This document shows, piece after piece, positions 8,398-17,359 of a DNA stretch of 64,000 nucleotides. Numbering within the stretch: the stretch's first letter is position 1; each line of letters starts with the position of its first letter. Under the pieces are notes generated by a model that worked only from the letters and a program-made list of their open reading frames with translations, searched no databases and was not told where the DNA came from. Location: contig NZ_BJYJ01000001.1 in the NCBI RefSeq assembly GCF_007991455.1, positions 124,001 to 188,000 of the forward strand. Reading direction: 5' to 3'. Source of the stretch: Chryseobacterium hagamense. Lineage in GTDB: Bacteria > Bacteroidota > Bacteroidia > Flavobacteriales > Weeksellaceae. The position numbers and the translations under genes were made by a program.

Positions 8398-10122
8398 ATG
8401 GAAATCATATTAATCATTATTTTGTTCCTGCTGATGCTCTGTGCCTTCATCATGTTGGGAAAAACCAAAAAAGAATCAGCAGCGAAAGATCATCGTATCA
8501 CCGCTCTAATCCAGGAGATCAGCCAGCTGAAAAACGAAATCTCCAATCATCTTTCCGACAAGAGGTCGCTGAATGATAAGATTCAGCGATTGCGGGCGGA
8601 ATTCTCCAATCTGCAGATCGATAAAAGGACAACGGATGAAAGAAATATTCAGCTTAAGAATCATAATGATGCGCTGATCAAATACCAGGACATTATCAAC
8701 GTTCAGGTTGAATGCGAATATCTTCTGAAAAAAGCAGAGAAGGACAGTCTGAAATTAAAAGAAAAGGCGCAGCTGGAACTGGAAAATGCACAGTTTCAGG
8801 CCAGAGAGTCGAGAAGGGTTGCCAAAGAGCTGGAAGAAAAAAGGACCCGGGAAGTTGAGCTGCTGTATGAAAATGCCGTAAGGGAATCCAAACGGATTAT
8901 TGATGCTGCGGAAGACAAAGCGCTTTCAATCGGCGGAGATGCCTACCGCAGTTTGCGGGAAGCCGATGAGATCACAAACCGGATCAAAGCAATGAAAAAT
9001 GTGATTGAAGGCTATGGTAATGAATATATTATCCCTTCTTATACCCTGCTCGATGAGCTTGCAGAGGAATTCAGCCATAAGGAAGCCGGTGAAAACCTGA
9101 AAAAACTCCGCCAGAACAACCGGTTGATGATTACAAGCCGGCAGGCCGGAATCTGTGAATATATGGACGAATACCGAAGAAATATTGCTGTCGATTTCGT
9201 AATTGATGCCTATAACGGAAAAGTGGAGACAATTCTGAGCTCCGTGAAAAAAGACAATTATGGAATTCTGAAGCAGAAAATGGATGACGTCTTTCAATTG
9301 GTTAATTTTAACGGGGAAGCTTTCAGGAAAGCCAGAATAGCACCGGTGTATCATGAAGCGCGTCTTGAGGAACTGAAGTGGGCTGTTATTGCACAGGAAC
9401 TCAAAGGGCAGGAAATGGAGGAACAACGGCAGATCCGTGAGCAGATGCGCGAAGAAGAAAAAGCCCGTAAAGAATATGAAAAGACGATTAAAGATGCAGA
9501 AAAAGAAGAACTGACGCTGAAAAGGCTGATTGAAAAGGCCGAGTCCCAGGTGGCAAAAGCCAATGAAGAGCAACGTCTGATTTTCCAGCAGCAGCTGGAG
9601 CAGCTGCAGGGGAGGCTTATTGTGGCAGAAGAAAAGAATCAGCGGGCCATTTCCATGGCACAGCAGACCAAATCCGGAAATGTATATGTGATTTCAAATA
9701 TAGGCTCTTTCGGTGAAAATGTTTATAAGATAGGAATGACCAGACGGCTTGAACCCATGGACCGGGTCCGGGAATTGGGTGATGCAAGCGTACCTTTTGA
9801 ATTTGATGTACATGCCATGATCTATTCGGAAGATGCTCCCGCGCTGGAAAGGCAACTTCACAGAAAATTCCTGAAAAACCAGTTGAATAAAATCAATCCG
9901 CGGAAAGAGTTTTTCAGATTAGGGATTCATGAGATCAGAAACCATCTCGATCACCTGGGAATCCCTTGTAAGTGGACCATGGCCGCAGAAGCCAGGCAGT
10001 ACCGGGAAACACTGAAGCTTGAAGAAGAAATGAAAACCGATAAGCAGCTGGAACAGGAATGGGAGCAGTTCCAGGAAATTGCAGATCCTGTGAGCACGGA
10101 AGAAATCCTGATGGAAGAATAA
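8398..10122 (+). CDS. DUF4041 / GIY-YIG (T5orf172, MUG113-type) membrane-anchored coiled-coil protein
   Basis: 574 residues. One N-terminal membrane segment (about residues 2-22, IILIIILFLLMLCAFIML) is followed by a long coiled coil (about 30-170), a DUF4041-like middle region (about 170-320), a second charged coiled coil (about 320-425) and a C-terminal domain (about 428-525). The last opens with NVYVISNIGSFGENVYKIGMTRR and contains PFEFDVHAMIYSEDAPALERQLH, the T5orf172/MUG113 version of the GIY-YIG nuclease fold. Proteins of this architecture are common in phages, mobile regions and anti-phage loci, but their function is unknown. It stands alone here with no helicase or methylase neighbour. 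The ATG at 8398 is the only start that keeps the membrane segment. Confidence 0.88.
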   Translation: MEIILIIILFLLMLCAFIMLGKTKKESAAKDHRITALIQEISQLKNEISNHLSDKRSLNDKIQRLRAEFSNLQIDKRTTDERNIQLKNHNDALIKYQDIINVQVECEYLLKKAEKDSLKLKEKAQLELENAQFQARESRRVAKELEEKRTREVELLYENAVRESKRIIDAAEDKALSIGGDAYRSLREADEITNRIKAMKNVIEGYGNEYIIPSYTLLDELAEEFSHKEAGENLKKLRQNNRLMITSRQAGICEYMDEYRRNIAVDFVIDAYNGKVETILSSVKKDNYGILKQKMDDVFQLVNFNGEAFRKARIAPVYHEARLEELKWAVIAQELKGQEMEEQRQIREQMREEEKARKEYEKTIKDAEKEELTLKRLIEKAESQVAKANEEQRLIFQQQLEQLQGRLIVAEEKNQRAISMAQQTKSGNVYVISNIGSFGENVYKIGMTRRLEPMDRVRELGDASVPFEFDVHAMIYSEDAPALERQLHRKFLKNQLNKINPRKEFFRLGIHEIRNHLDHLGIPCKWTMAAEARQYRETLKLEEEMKTDKQLEQEWEQFQEIADPVSTEEILMEE

Positions 10123-10135
10123 AGCTGTCAAACAT

Positions 10136-10167
10136 AAAAAACCACAACTTCTAAAGCTGTGGTTTTT
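10136..10167. terminator. Bidirectional terminator between convergent genes
   Basis: AAAACCACA and TGTGGTTTTT arms around CTTCTAAAGC, with A and T runs on both sides. It serves the plus-strand GIY-YIG gene and the minus-strand gene ending at 10187. Confidence 0.8.
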
Positions 10168-10186
10168 GTTGAAAAATATATTATTA

Positions 10187-10606
10187 TTAAGATTCGGTGC
10201 CTACTAAGCCGTAAGTCATAGAAGCAGGCTCTTTCCCGAACAGACATGAAAAAATATTCTGAAACTCATGAATGTACTTGCATCTTATTGAATTTCCGTA
10301 AATTTTTAATCCTTCTACGATTTTCTTTGAATTCAGATCGATGTCATACTTAATAAAAGTTTCCGGTCTTTCATAACGGATCCGCTGTTCGGAACTGTAT
10401 GTCCTTAGAAAACCGAATTTTTCAAGCCATTCTTCAGTAATCTGGATCGGCTTGATTGATTCTGCCGGTACAGAAAAGCTGTGGATGTCATTTTCAATCT
10501 TTACAAAATAATTTTTTCCCTCATTATCCTGGAATATCTCAGTAATATTAAAAATCTGATTTTTGTATTCCACTAAATTTTTGATTTTTAGATCTGCAAC
10601 GTTCAT
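10187..10606 (-). CDS. Phage-type conserved hypothetical protein
   Basis: 139 residues, no signal peptide or membrane segment. It opens MNVADLKIKNLVEYKNQIFNITEI, has ITEEWLEKFGF in the middle, and ends its fold with YIHEFQNIFSCLFGKEPA. This order (KIxNLV start, 'TEEWLxKFGF', 'HxxQNxxxxLxGxE' end) is seen in a family of small proteins scattered through Bacteroidota genomes and phages, without known function. Together with the neighbouring T5orf172 gene it hints at phage-derived cargo, but no structural or integrase gene is present. Confidence 0.75.
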   Translation of the reverse strand: MNVADLKIKNLVEYKNQIFNITEIFQDNEGKNYFVKIENDIHSFSVPAESIKPIQITEEWLEKFGFLRTYSSEQRIRYERPETFIKYDIDLNSKKIVEGLKIYGNSIRCKYIHEFQNIFSCLFGKEPASMTYGLVGTES

Positions 10607-10638
10607 ACTATTTTGTGTGTGTTAAGTTATTTTTTATT

Positions 10639-10652
10639 TACGATATATCGTA
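10639..10652. promoter_or_regulatory. 14-bp perfect palindrome upstream of 10606 gene
   Basis: TACGATATATCGTA is a perfect palindrome 33 nt upstream of the minus-strand start at 10606, a place where an operator could sit. No regulator of this gene is evident. Confidence 0.4.
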
Positions 10653-11317
10653 CTTATCAAGGTTGCAAATACCATGCCTTATGTTTGGAATAATAAACCG
10701 GATCCATTTTTATTCTTCGCCAGAAAAGGTCCTGAAGCCCTTTTAAATAAAGAAAAGTTGCATATTTTTAAATAGACAGACCAAATATATGAAAGTTGAA
10801 TATGTGGTACTTGTGTGGTACTTAATGTATTGTAAATAATGTTGGTTAATCAATTTCAGGTGATTTAATCAAAATCACAGATCCGGAAATATGATAAGTC
10901 ATGCTGTTATAATTCCTGTAAAAATATTCCGGAAATTTATATGAAGGAGATATCCCCTGTTGCGTCACAAAAAAATTAAGCAAAATAATTAGATAACCCA
11001 CTTTCTAAGGCGGTCAAAAAATTGTTTATTTATATGGGCATCCTGATGTAACTTGTCATACATGCTCTGTATTATCCTGAATCGGATCGGCTTGCTTTTT
11101 GTAAACTCCCTTGGAATATTCTGAATTAAATCTCTTCTTCAGATACTATTGCGCTCCTGATATAATTTTTGAATCAGCCTGAATCAGTAGACCGGCCGGC
11201 TTTTCAATGTATCATCCGGCATAATCAGCTTTACCGTCAAAATAATTTAAGAGCCGGAACAGGAGGTGCAAAAGAAATTCTTGTTTTATGTATATTTAAT
11301 AAAAAAAACATTAATAA
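10653..11317. other. 665-bp stretch without recognisable gene
   Basis: AT-rich DNA with no supported reading frame on either strand. A short direct repeat (TGTGGTAC twice, 11 nt apart, from 10803) is present. The promoter of the antiporter gene must lie at its right end, but no clear consensus was found. Confidence 0.4.
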
Positions 11318-12901
11318 ATGATAGAAAACTTTCCCTTTTACCTGTCGCTGATTATTGTAATCATATTGCTGATCATGATTGCCAATAAAATCAGGGTAGC
11401 CTATCCTGTTCTGCTGGTTGTTGCGGGGCTGCTGATCAGTTTTATTCCGGATATTCCGCGGATCCATATCGATCCCGAACTTATTTTCATTATTTTTCTT
11501 CCGCCGTTGTTGTATGAAGCGGCGTGGAAAATTTCGTGGAAGGAGATGTGGCGGTGGCGGCGTATTATCGGAAGCTTCGCATTCGTTGTGGTGCTGCTTA
11601 CGGCAACCATTGTGGCTTTTGTGGCCAATCATTTTATTCCGGGGTTTTCACTGGCACTCGGTTTTCTGCTAGGAGGGATCGTCTCCCCGCCGGACGCCGT
11701 AAGCGCCGGAGCCATTCTGAAATTTGTGAAGGTCCCGAAAAGAATGTCATCGATCCTTGAAGGGGAAAGCCTGCTGAATGATGCTTCTTCACTGATTATT
11801 CTGCGGTTTGCCATGATTGCGGTGGCTACGGGCCAGTTTATCTGGCAGGATGCAGTCCTGAGCTTTTCCTGGATGCTGATCGGAGGGATCGGGACCGGCC
11901 TGCTGATCGGATGGCTTTTTATGAAAGGCCAGAAAATCCTTCCTACGGATGCCAATATGGATACCGTCCTGACCATTGTTTCGCCTTATCTCATGTATAT
12001 TGCCGCTGAGGAAATTCACAGTTCCGGCGTTCTTGCCGTGGTGAGCGGAGGCCTCCTGCTGTCCAATCACCGGCATAATTTTTTAAGCACTTCGTCCAGG
12101 CTTCGCGGGATCAGTGTCTGGGACAGCCTGGCCTTTATATTAAACGGATTGGTATTTATTCTCATCGGGCTCGACCTGCCTGAAATTACTTCCGGTCTGC
12201 AGGGGGTAAGTGTCTATACTGCGATTGGTTATGGCCTGCTGATTACCCTGGTGCTGGTGGTGGTCCGGATCCTGGCTGCCTACGGCGCTGTTGTCATTAC
12301 ACTGATTGCGCGGAATTTTATCACGGTAGCCGACTCCCGGCATCCTGGATTTAAAGTTCCTGCTATTCTGGGCTGGACCGGGATGCGCGGTGTTGTTTCT
12401 CTTGCAGCTGCATTGTCCATTCCTGTAAAGCTGTCCCATAACGGCCCGGATTTCCCACACCGGAACCTGATCCTGTTTATTACCTTTGTTGTTATTCTTA
12501 CCACGCTCCTGGCACAGGGGCTTACCCTTCCGCTTATCATCAGAAAAGTAAACATGCCGGCCTATAAGGATCATCTTCCCGATGACGAGGCAGAAGATCT
12601 GATCCGCCGTGAAATGGCAAAACTGACTGTTGATCATCTGGATCTGAACTACCGCGGATTGCTGGAAAAAAGCCCTTTTCTCCAGCAGATCAATGAAAAA
12701 TGGCGGGGAAAACTGGAAGAAGAACAGGATCTGAAACTTTCTTCCGAAATCAAACAGGCTTATCTGGATGTGCTGGACAGGCAACGGACATGGCTGATTG
12801 AGCAGAATCATGACCGTAATCAGCATTTCGACGAAGACCTGATCAGAAAACACCTGATGAAGATCGATCTGGAAGAAGAAAGGATTTTACTGGTTAATTA
12901 G
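11318..12901 (+). CDS. Na+/H+ antiporter, CPA1 family
   Basis: 527 residues with about 12 hydrophobic segments in the first 400 residues and a charged cytoplasmic tail of about 120 residues. The CPA1 ion-binding motif is visible as ILEGESLLNDASSL (about residues 146-159), with the ND pair used for cation/proton exchange. GGIVSPPDAVSAG just before it is the conserved helix-4 segment of the family. It exchanges cytoplasmic Na+ (or K+) for protons at the inner membrane and serves pH and salt balance. It is monocistronic. Its last 15 nt overlap the 3' end of the convergent gene at 12887. Confidence 0.93.
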   Translation: MIENFPFYLSLIIVIILLIMIANKIRVAYPVLLVVAGLLISFIPDIPRIHIDPELIFIIFLPPLLYEAAWKISWKEMWRWRRIIGSFAFVVVLLTATIVAFVANHFIPGFSLALGFLLGGIVSPPDAVSAGAILKFVKVPKRMSSILEGESLLNDASSLIILRFAMIAVATGQFIWQDAVLSFSWMLIGGIGTGLLIGWLFMKGQKILPTDANMDTVLTIVSPYLMYIAAEEIHSSGVLAVVSGGLLLSNHRHNFLSTSSRLRGISVWDSLAFILNGLVFILIGLDLPEITSGLQGVSVYTAIGYGLLITLVLVVVRILAAYGAVVITLIARNFITVADSRHPGFKVPAILGWTGMRGVVSLAAALSIPVKLSHNGPDFPHRNLILFITFVVILTTLLAQGLTLPLIIRKVNMPAYKDHLPDDEAEDLIRREMAKLTVDHLDLNYRGLLEKSPFLQQINEKWRGKLEEEQDLKLSSEIKQAYLDVLDRQRTWLIEQNHDRNQHFDEDLIRKHLMKIDLEEERILLVN

Positions 12902-13473
12902 TAAAGCCATTACTTTTTCCAGGTATTCGTTTTCCTTCACCACCTTGTTATAAGATTGCCTTGCGTATACCGGTGAAAGCTCATAATTTTCCGGTTTGGA
13001 ATCAGGGTCTTCGTTTTCGATATAATTCAGGTGACGCGTGTATTCTTTAATTAGCTTATTGATCATCTTTCTCTTGATCCTGCATAAAGTATTGTTTTTT
13101 ATTTTCTGAAGCGAATTCAGAATGAAAGATTTGTCCCCGTGGAAGTTTACTACATTTTTCACAAACGAAAGGTTGTGGCTATCCTGTAATACAGAATGTT
13201 CATCTTCAAAAATCATGATGGTAAATGGTTTTAATGAATTTGGAATAAAATCAAGACACTGGTGCTGAAAACTCAAAAGCCATTGACGGGAATCGGCAGG
13301 GATCTTTTCAGAAACCTGATCAGGTAATCCTTCGGGGAAATAAAGTGCACTGACATATCATTTATTTTAAGCGGTTGGTGTGACGAAAGTAAATTTTCCA
13401 GTTCAAATATCTCACCAAAAAATCTAATTTTGATTAAATGTATTGAAAATTTGTAATAAAACAACCGGATCAT
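12887..13473 (-). pseudogene. Hypothetical protein split by a frameshift
   Basis: Two overlapping minus-strand frames look like one gene. The N-terminal part (ATG at 13473; MIRLFYYKFSIHLIKIRFF..., ending ...LKINDMSV) runs into nonsense. A second frame, open from 13357 to 12887, reads LYFPEGLPDQVSEKIPADSR and RQWLLSFQHQCLDFIPNS, a natural continuation. A shift of -1 (one lost base) between about 13345 and 13357 would join them into a protein of about 195 residues. The downstream frame has no ATG near its beginning (only an internal TTG), which supports a single split gene. The family is not recognised. The cause may be real decay or a sequencing error. Confidence 0.65.
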
Positions 13474-13570
13474 GTAATATTTTATCTTTAAAACAGAATA
13501 TTATTAAATATTTTGTGGTATCCGGAAGTTATGTTTTAATAATCGGCATTTAGTAGCATGGTGAAGTCAA

Positions 13571-13595
13571 GAAAAAAGCCTCCTGGATGGAGGCT
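13571..13595 (-). terminator. Terminator of DUF1349 gene
   Basis: On the minus strand AGCCTCC pairs with GGAGGCT (arms 13589-13595 and 13577-13583) and is followed by six T. It lies 37 nt after the stop at 13632. Confidence 0.8.
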
Positions 13596-13631
13596 GAAAG
13601 ATTGACTGTATATGCTGAAAGTCTCATTTGG

Positions 13632-14288
13632 TTATTTATGATTCTGAAGCCACTGGAGACGGCGTTCATCAGGCAGATGTTTTACCTTGAAATTTTCAAA
13701 AACCGCATTAAATCCGTTACCGTCAGGACAGGCAGCCATCAAACCTACCATGACCGGACTGTTGTCCTGGAGGTGGGCATTCCGCATCATAATGTAGTTT
13801 TTATCATCGAAAGAGTAGAATACCTCTACCGCATCAAGCCTTCTTACCGCCTTGACCCAGACTTCGGACGGGATTTTATCCAGGGCAATAACGCTCCAGT
13901 CGCTGGTTTTATGCGTCACCACTGTACTGAGGTTGTATTTTCCGTCTACGAATTCTATTCCCGCCTTGATGTAATTTTCCTTATCGATCCTCAGCATCAG
14001 GCCCATCTGGTCGAACCTGGCTTTATAGCTTCCTTTAATTTTGACTTTAGCTTCAAATTCCCCGCCGTAGGTCGTATAAAGAAAAGGAGCATCATCCACC
14101 GTGAATCCGTAATGTGAGATCCTCCAGTAATCGCTCTGCGGCGTAACAAACATTGATAAACGGTTATCTTTAATTTCCCATTTTTCCGGCTCATTGAACC
14201 AGATCATCTTTTCCAGGGTCTGGGAAAGGCTTTTATTAATCATAAACAAGGTGCAAAAGCTTAAAAATATTTTCTTCATTTTCTTCAA
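13632..14288 (-). CDS. Secreted DUF1349 family protein
   Basis: 218 residues with a Sec signal peptide (MKKMKKIFLSFCTLFMINKSLSQ). The mature part matches the DUF1349 beta-sandwich (concanavalin-like) family: early WEIKDNRLSMFVTPQSDYWR, then DQMGLMLRIDKENYIKAGIEFVDG and a final VMVGLMAACPDGNGFNAVFENF. Members are thought to bind or process carbohydrates; no catalytic residues are established. It is monocistronic and ends at a clear terminator. The start at 14288 was kept, with an equivalent in-frame ATG three codons later. Confidence 0.88.
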   Translation of the reverse strand: MKKMKKIFLSFCTLFMINKSLSQTLEKMIWFNEPEKWEIKDNRLSMFVTPQSDYWRISHYGFTVDDAPFLYTTYGGEFEAKVKIKGSYKARFDQMGLMLRIDKENYIKAGIEFVDGKYNLSTVVTHKTSDWSVIALDKIPSEVWVKAVRRLDAVEVFYSFDDKNYIMMRNAHLQDNSPVMVGLMAACPDGNGFNAVFENFKVKHLPDERRLQWLQNHK

Positions 14289-14373
14289 CGGTCTTTAATC
14301 GCCCAAATAATTATTATTTTAGCAAAGGTAAAATGAAAGATGGTCTTCATCAATACTTATAAATAACCATTTT

Positions 14374-15129
14374 ATGGAAATCGTTGATACGCTGAACAAA
14401 GAACTCCTGGTCCGGAACCGCGAAAAAAATAAAGGCTGCAGCCTGGATGCTGAGCTGTATAAAAATACAGCATTGTCTTATTGCAAAATAGAGAATGCGA
14501 TTGCCGTGCTCAGCGATATGCAGGAAGATAAAAGCTATGTGTATTTTTCCGGAACGGCAGCAGAACTGGGTATTGACTCATCTGAAAATCCGAAAATAAT
14601 CGATTCGATCTGGGAAGAAGACATTCTTAAAAGAATCCATCCGGATGATAAGCTTAAAAAATACATTCATGAACTGCGGTTTTTCAGAATGCTCGAAACC
14701 ATCGATTTTAAAGAAAGATCTGATTTCAGTGTATTGTCAAAATTAAGAATGAGGGATAGGAACGGCCATTATCGTTTGGTCAGGCACCGGATGTTCTATT
14801 TTTACTCTCCTTACCATCTCAAATTGCGGTTTGCCCTCTGTCTGTACAATATAGCTGTAAACCAGTCGCTGCACCTTTCTCCGGAATTCATGATTATCAA
14901 TACGGCGAAAGGAGAGGTCGTGTCCGAAGACCGGTTAACCTATAAAAACGTACTTTCTGCCAGGGAGATGGAAATCCTGAAGTACATCGGTGACGGATTC
15001 ACCAGCAAGGAAATTGCGGGCATCCTTTCCATCAGCATCAATACCGTAAGCCGTCACCGCCAGAATATTCTGGAAAAATTAAAGGTGAAAAATTCAGTAA
15101 AAGCCTTTAATAAAGGCTTTTGGAAGTGA
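14374..15129 (+). CDS. LuxR-type transcriptional regulator with PAS-like N-terminus
   Basis: 251 residues. The C-terminal 65 residues form a LuxR helix-turn-helix (LSAREMEILKYIGDGFTSKE and the following ISINTVSRHRQNILEKLKVKN). The N-terminal about 170 residues contain a PAS-like sensor pattern (LSDMQEDKSYVYFSGTAAEL, then RDRNGHYRLVRHRMFYFY). There is no receiver Asp pocket, so it is a one-component regulator rather than a response regulator. It is divergent from the DUF1349 gene. Its targets are unknown; the oxoamine synthase operon starts 235 nt downstream on the same strand. Confidence 0.87.
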   Translation: MEIVDTLNKELLVRNREKNKGCSLDAELYKNTALSYCKIENAIAVLSDMQEDKSYVYFSGTAAELGIDSSENPKIIDSIWEEDILKRIHPDDKLKKYIHELRFFRMLETIDFKERSDFSVLSKLRMRDRNGHYRLVRHRMFYFYSPYHLKLRFALCLYNIAVNQSLHLSPEFMIINTAKGEVVSEDRLTYKNVLSAREMEILKYIGDGFTSKEIAGILSISINTVSRHRQNILEKLKVKNSVKAFNKGFWK

Positions 15130-15297
15130 ATTATTGTCTCATTTTTATTAATTAATCGTTTAATTATTAACGTTTTATCAGGCTTTTATAAATTGGATTT
15201 TTATTGTTAATTTTTCTTGTCAGTTATGAATATGAGTAGTGTTTATGATTTTTTAATAAAAATATTCTATGCATATTAAATTTTATTAGAAAGATCG

Positions 15298-15329
15298 TTG
15301 AATTTACTTTGAAAATATTTTTATATTTG
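15298..15329 (+). promoter_or_regulatory. Promoter of oxoamine synthase-tetR operon
   Basis: TTG at 15298-15300, a 21-nt spacer and TATATTTG at 15322-15329, matching the flavobacterial consensus. It ends 34 nt before the ATG at 15364. The GTTAGTACAAACAGCTAAC segment just downstream is an imperfect inverted repeat (GTTAG/CTAAC) and could be the TetR operator. Confidence 0.65.
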
Positions 15330-15363
15330 TTAGTACAAACAGCTAACAAAATATAAAATAAGG

Positions 15364-16620
15364 ATGAAAATCGACTTTACAACAGCCACTTTCAAAGATT
15401 TTGAGAATATTGAGGGGTTTGATATGATGCAGCGGGCAGATATCTATTATGACTTCCTGGAATATATGAAGACCAACGGACACCGTTACCGGTTGCAGAA
15501 CAATACCGGCTGCAGCTCCATCATGAATATCGGAGAGAACAATGTAACAAAGGATATCATAAGTTTTGTAACCAGCGATTATCTGGGAATGACACAGCAC
15601 CCAAAAGTAAAGGAAGCGGCAATGCGGGGAATCGAAGAATTCGGTACGGGATCTGCCGCCACCCCTCTCATTGGAGGATATTATTCCTATCACAATGAGC
15701 TGGAAACCAAGATCGCAGGCTTTTTCGGGCGCAGGCAGGAGGAAGCGGTAACTTTTACAACAGGATATACAGCCAACAGTGCTACCCTGCAGATCCTGCT
15801 GCAGAAAGAAGATATCGCTATTATTGATATGGCGGTACATGCCAGTGTTTATGAAGGGTGTATTCTGACAAACCGGAAAACATTCCCGCATAATAACCTC
15901 GATGCACTGGAACACATTTTGAAAACTTCTGAACAGCAGTTTCGGACCAAGCTTGTTGTGATAGACGGCGTGTATTCTCAGGATGGAGATACCGCACCAA
16001 TCGAAGAGATTTATAAATTAGTAAAAAAATACAATGCCTATCTGATGATCGATGATGTACATGGGGTCGGGATCCTTGGGCAGACAGGCAGAGGGACCAT
16101 TGAAGAAGCCGGACTGCTGGATAAAATCGATATCATTACCGGGACATTCAGTAAAACCTTCGGAAATATCGGCGGGTACGTGATTGCGGATAAAAAACTG
16201 ACGAATTTTATCCGGTTCCAGTCCAGGCAGCAGATTTTTTCTGCCACCACGCCTCCGGGAACGGCTGCGGGAATCGTTAAAGCAATTGATCTCATTGATG
16301 AAGAACCCCATCTGAGAACAAAATTATGGGAAAATATCCATTATTTCAAAAATGGGCTGGATGCTCTGGGATTGGAAACGGGAACCACCCGTTCCGCAGT
16401 AATCCCGGTAAAGATCGGGGAGCCCCGCACCACTATGGATGTAGGAAAGATGCTGCTGGACCGCGGTGTATATACCAACCCCATCATGTACCCCGCCGTA
16501 GCGCGTAAGGATGCGAGAATCCGGATGAGTATGACGGCAACACATGAGAAAGAACATCTCGACAAAACGCTCAATGCATTTGAAGATATCAATAAAAAAT
16601 TGCATATTGCAAAAAAATAA
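15364..16620 (+). CDS. Alpha-oxoamine synthase (PLP-dependent; sphingolipid/sulfonolipid or related condensation)
   Basis: 418 residues, fold type I PLP enzyme. Visible features are the FVTSDYLGMTQHP and GTGSAATPLIGGYYSYHNEL substrate motifs, DMAVHASVYEG (ring-stacking His), IDDVHGVG (PLP Asp and His) and GTFSKTFGNIGGYV with the Schiff-base Lys. The family joins an amino acid to an acyl thioester and includes serine palmitoyltransferase, cysteate fatty-acyltransferase (sulfonolipid capnine), KAPA synthase (BioF) and glycine C-acetyltransferase. The 50-residue N-terminal extension and the absence of biotin or threonine genes make a lipid base more likely than BioF or Kbl. The amino-acid substrate cannot be assigned by eye. 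A TetR regulator follows after 7 nt. Confidence 0.88.
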   Translation: MKIDFTTATFKDFENIEGFDMMQRADIYYDFLEYMKTNGHRYRLQNNTGCSSIMNIGENNVTKDIISFVTSDYLGMTQHPKVKEAAMRGIEEFGTGSAATPLIGGYYSYHNELETKIAGFFGRRQEEAVTFTTGYTANSATLQILLQKEDIAIIDMAVHASVYEGCILTNRKTFPHNNLDALEHILKTSEQQFRTKLVVIDGVYSQDGDTAPIEEIYKLVKKYNAYLMIDDVHGVGILGQTGRGTIEEAGLLDKIDIITGTFSKTFGNIGGYVIADKKLTNFIRFQSRQQIFSATTPPGTAAGIVKAIDLIDEEPHLRTKLWENIHYFKNGLDALGLETGTTRSAVIPVKIGEPRTTMDVGKMLLDRGVYTNPIMYPAVARKDARIRMSMTATHEKEHLDKTLNAFEDINKKLHIAKK

Positions 16621-16627
16621 TAATAAC

Positions 16628-17257
16628 ATGCCTAGAAAAGTGGTACAGGGCCCGATCAGGGATAAAGAAAAGACCAAACAGAAACTGCTGGCCGCAGTCG
16701 GAAAAATTTTAAGAACCAAAGGCTATTCAGGCCTGAAGGTAAGCAAAATCGCTGCAGTAGCGGGGTTTGACAAAAAGCTTATTTACGAGTATTTCGGAAG
16801 CACTGAAAAGCTGATTGACGAGTACATCCGTTCCCAGGATTACTGGAGCCGGATGAATCAGGATAATATCCAGGTCGATATTTCGGACGGAGGGAAAGAA
16901 CTGTCGAAAGTCGCCATCCTCAATCAGTTTGAACATATCAAGAAAAACAAGGAGCTTCAGAAGATTATCCTCTGGGGACTTTCAGAGAACAAGCCGATTC
17001 TGAAAAAGGTAGCGGATGACCGTGAAGAATCAGGAGAAATGCTCTTCAAAAATGTAGTGGATCCTCACTTCGGCGATCAGGCAGTAAGGTATCGTGCCAT
17101 TGCGGCACTTCTGGTTTCAGGAGCCTACTATCTGAACCTTTACACCGCCTACAATGCCAATGTGTTCTGCGGAATCGACCTGAAATCGGAAGAAGGAAGA
17201 AAGGAAATCGAAAAAGCTATTGTTGAGATCATCGATTTCGCTTACGAATCAAAATAA
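16628..17257 (+). CDS. TetR/AcrR family transcriptional regulator
   Basis: 209 residues from ATG 16628 (MPRKVVQGPIRDKEKTKQ). The N-terminal TetR helix-turn-helix reads KLLAAVGKILRTKGYSGLKV, then SKIAAVAGFDKKLIYEYFGS. The C-terminal ligand domain is divergent. It starts 7 nt after the oxoamine synthase stop, so it likely controls its own operon in response to a lipid or acyl ligand. An upstream in-frame ATG at 16544 lies inside the synthase gene and was rejected. Confidence 0.92.
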   Translation: MPRKVVQGPIRDKEKTKQKLLAAVGKILRTKGYSGLKVSKIAAVAGFDKKLIYEYFGSTEKLIDEYIRSQDYWSRMNQDNIQVDISDGGKELSKVAILNQFEHIKKNKELQKIILWGLSENKPILKKVADDREESGEMLFKNVVDPHFGDQAVRYRAIAALLVSGAYYLNLYTAYNANVFCGIDLKSEEGRKEIEKAIVEIIDFAYESK

Positions 17258-17359
17258 AATAATGATGAGAGAAAATTTTCCAATTGGACCAGATTAAGAT
17301 TTATTATAATTTGAAGATTTTCATTTTTGAATTAGAACTATATTTCTTATTTTTGGCCA

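Noticed and set aside
8926..9573. 215-codon minus-strand frame inside the GIY-YIG gene
   Set aside because: Phe-rich antisense shadow of a Lys/Glu-rich coiled coil.
10187..10606. Prophage remnant around the phage-type hypothetical gene
   Set aside because: No integrase, structural, lysis or attachment-site signals are visible; the neighbours are chromosomal.
12140..12853. 237-codon minus-strand frame inside the antiporter gene
   Set aside because: Antisense shadow; the plus-strand gene has clear CPA1 motifs.
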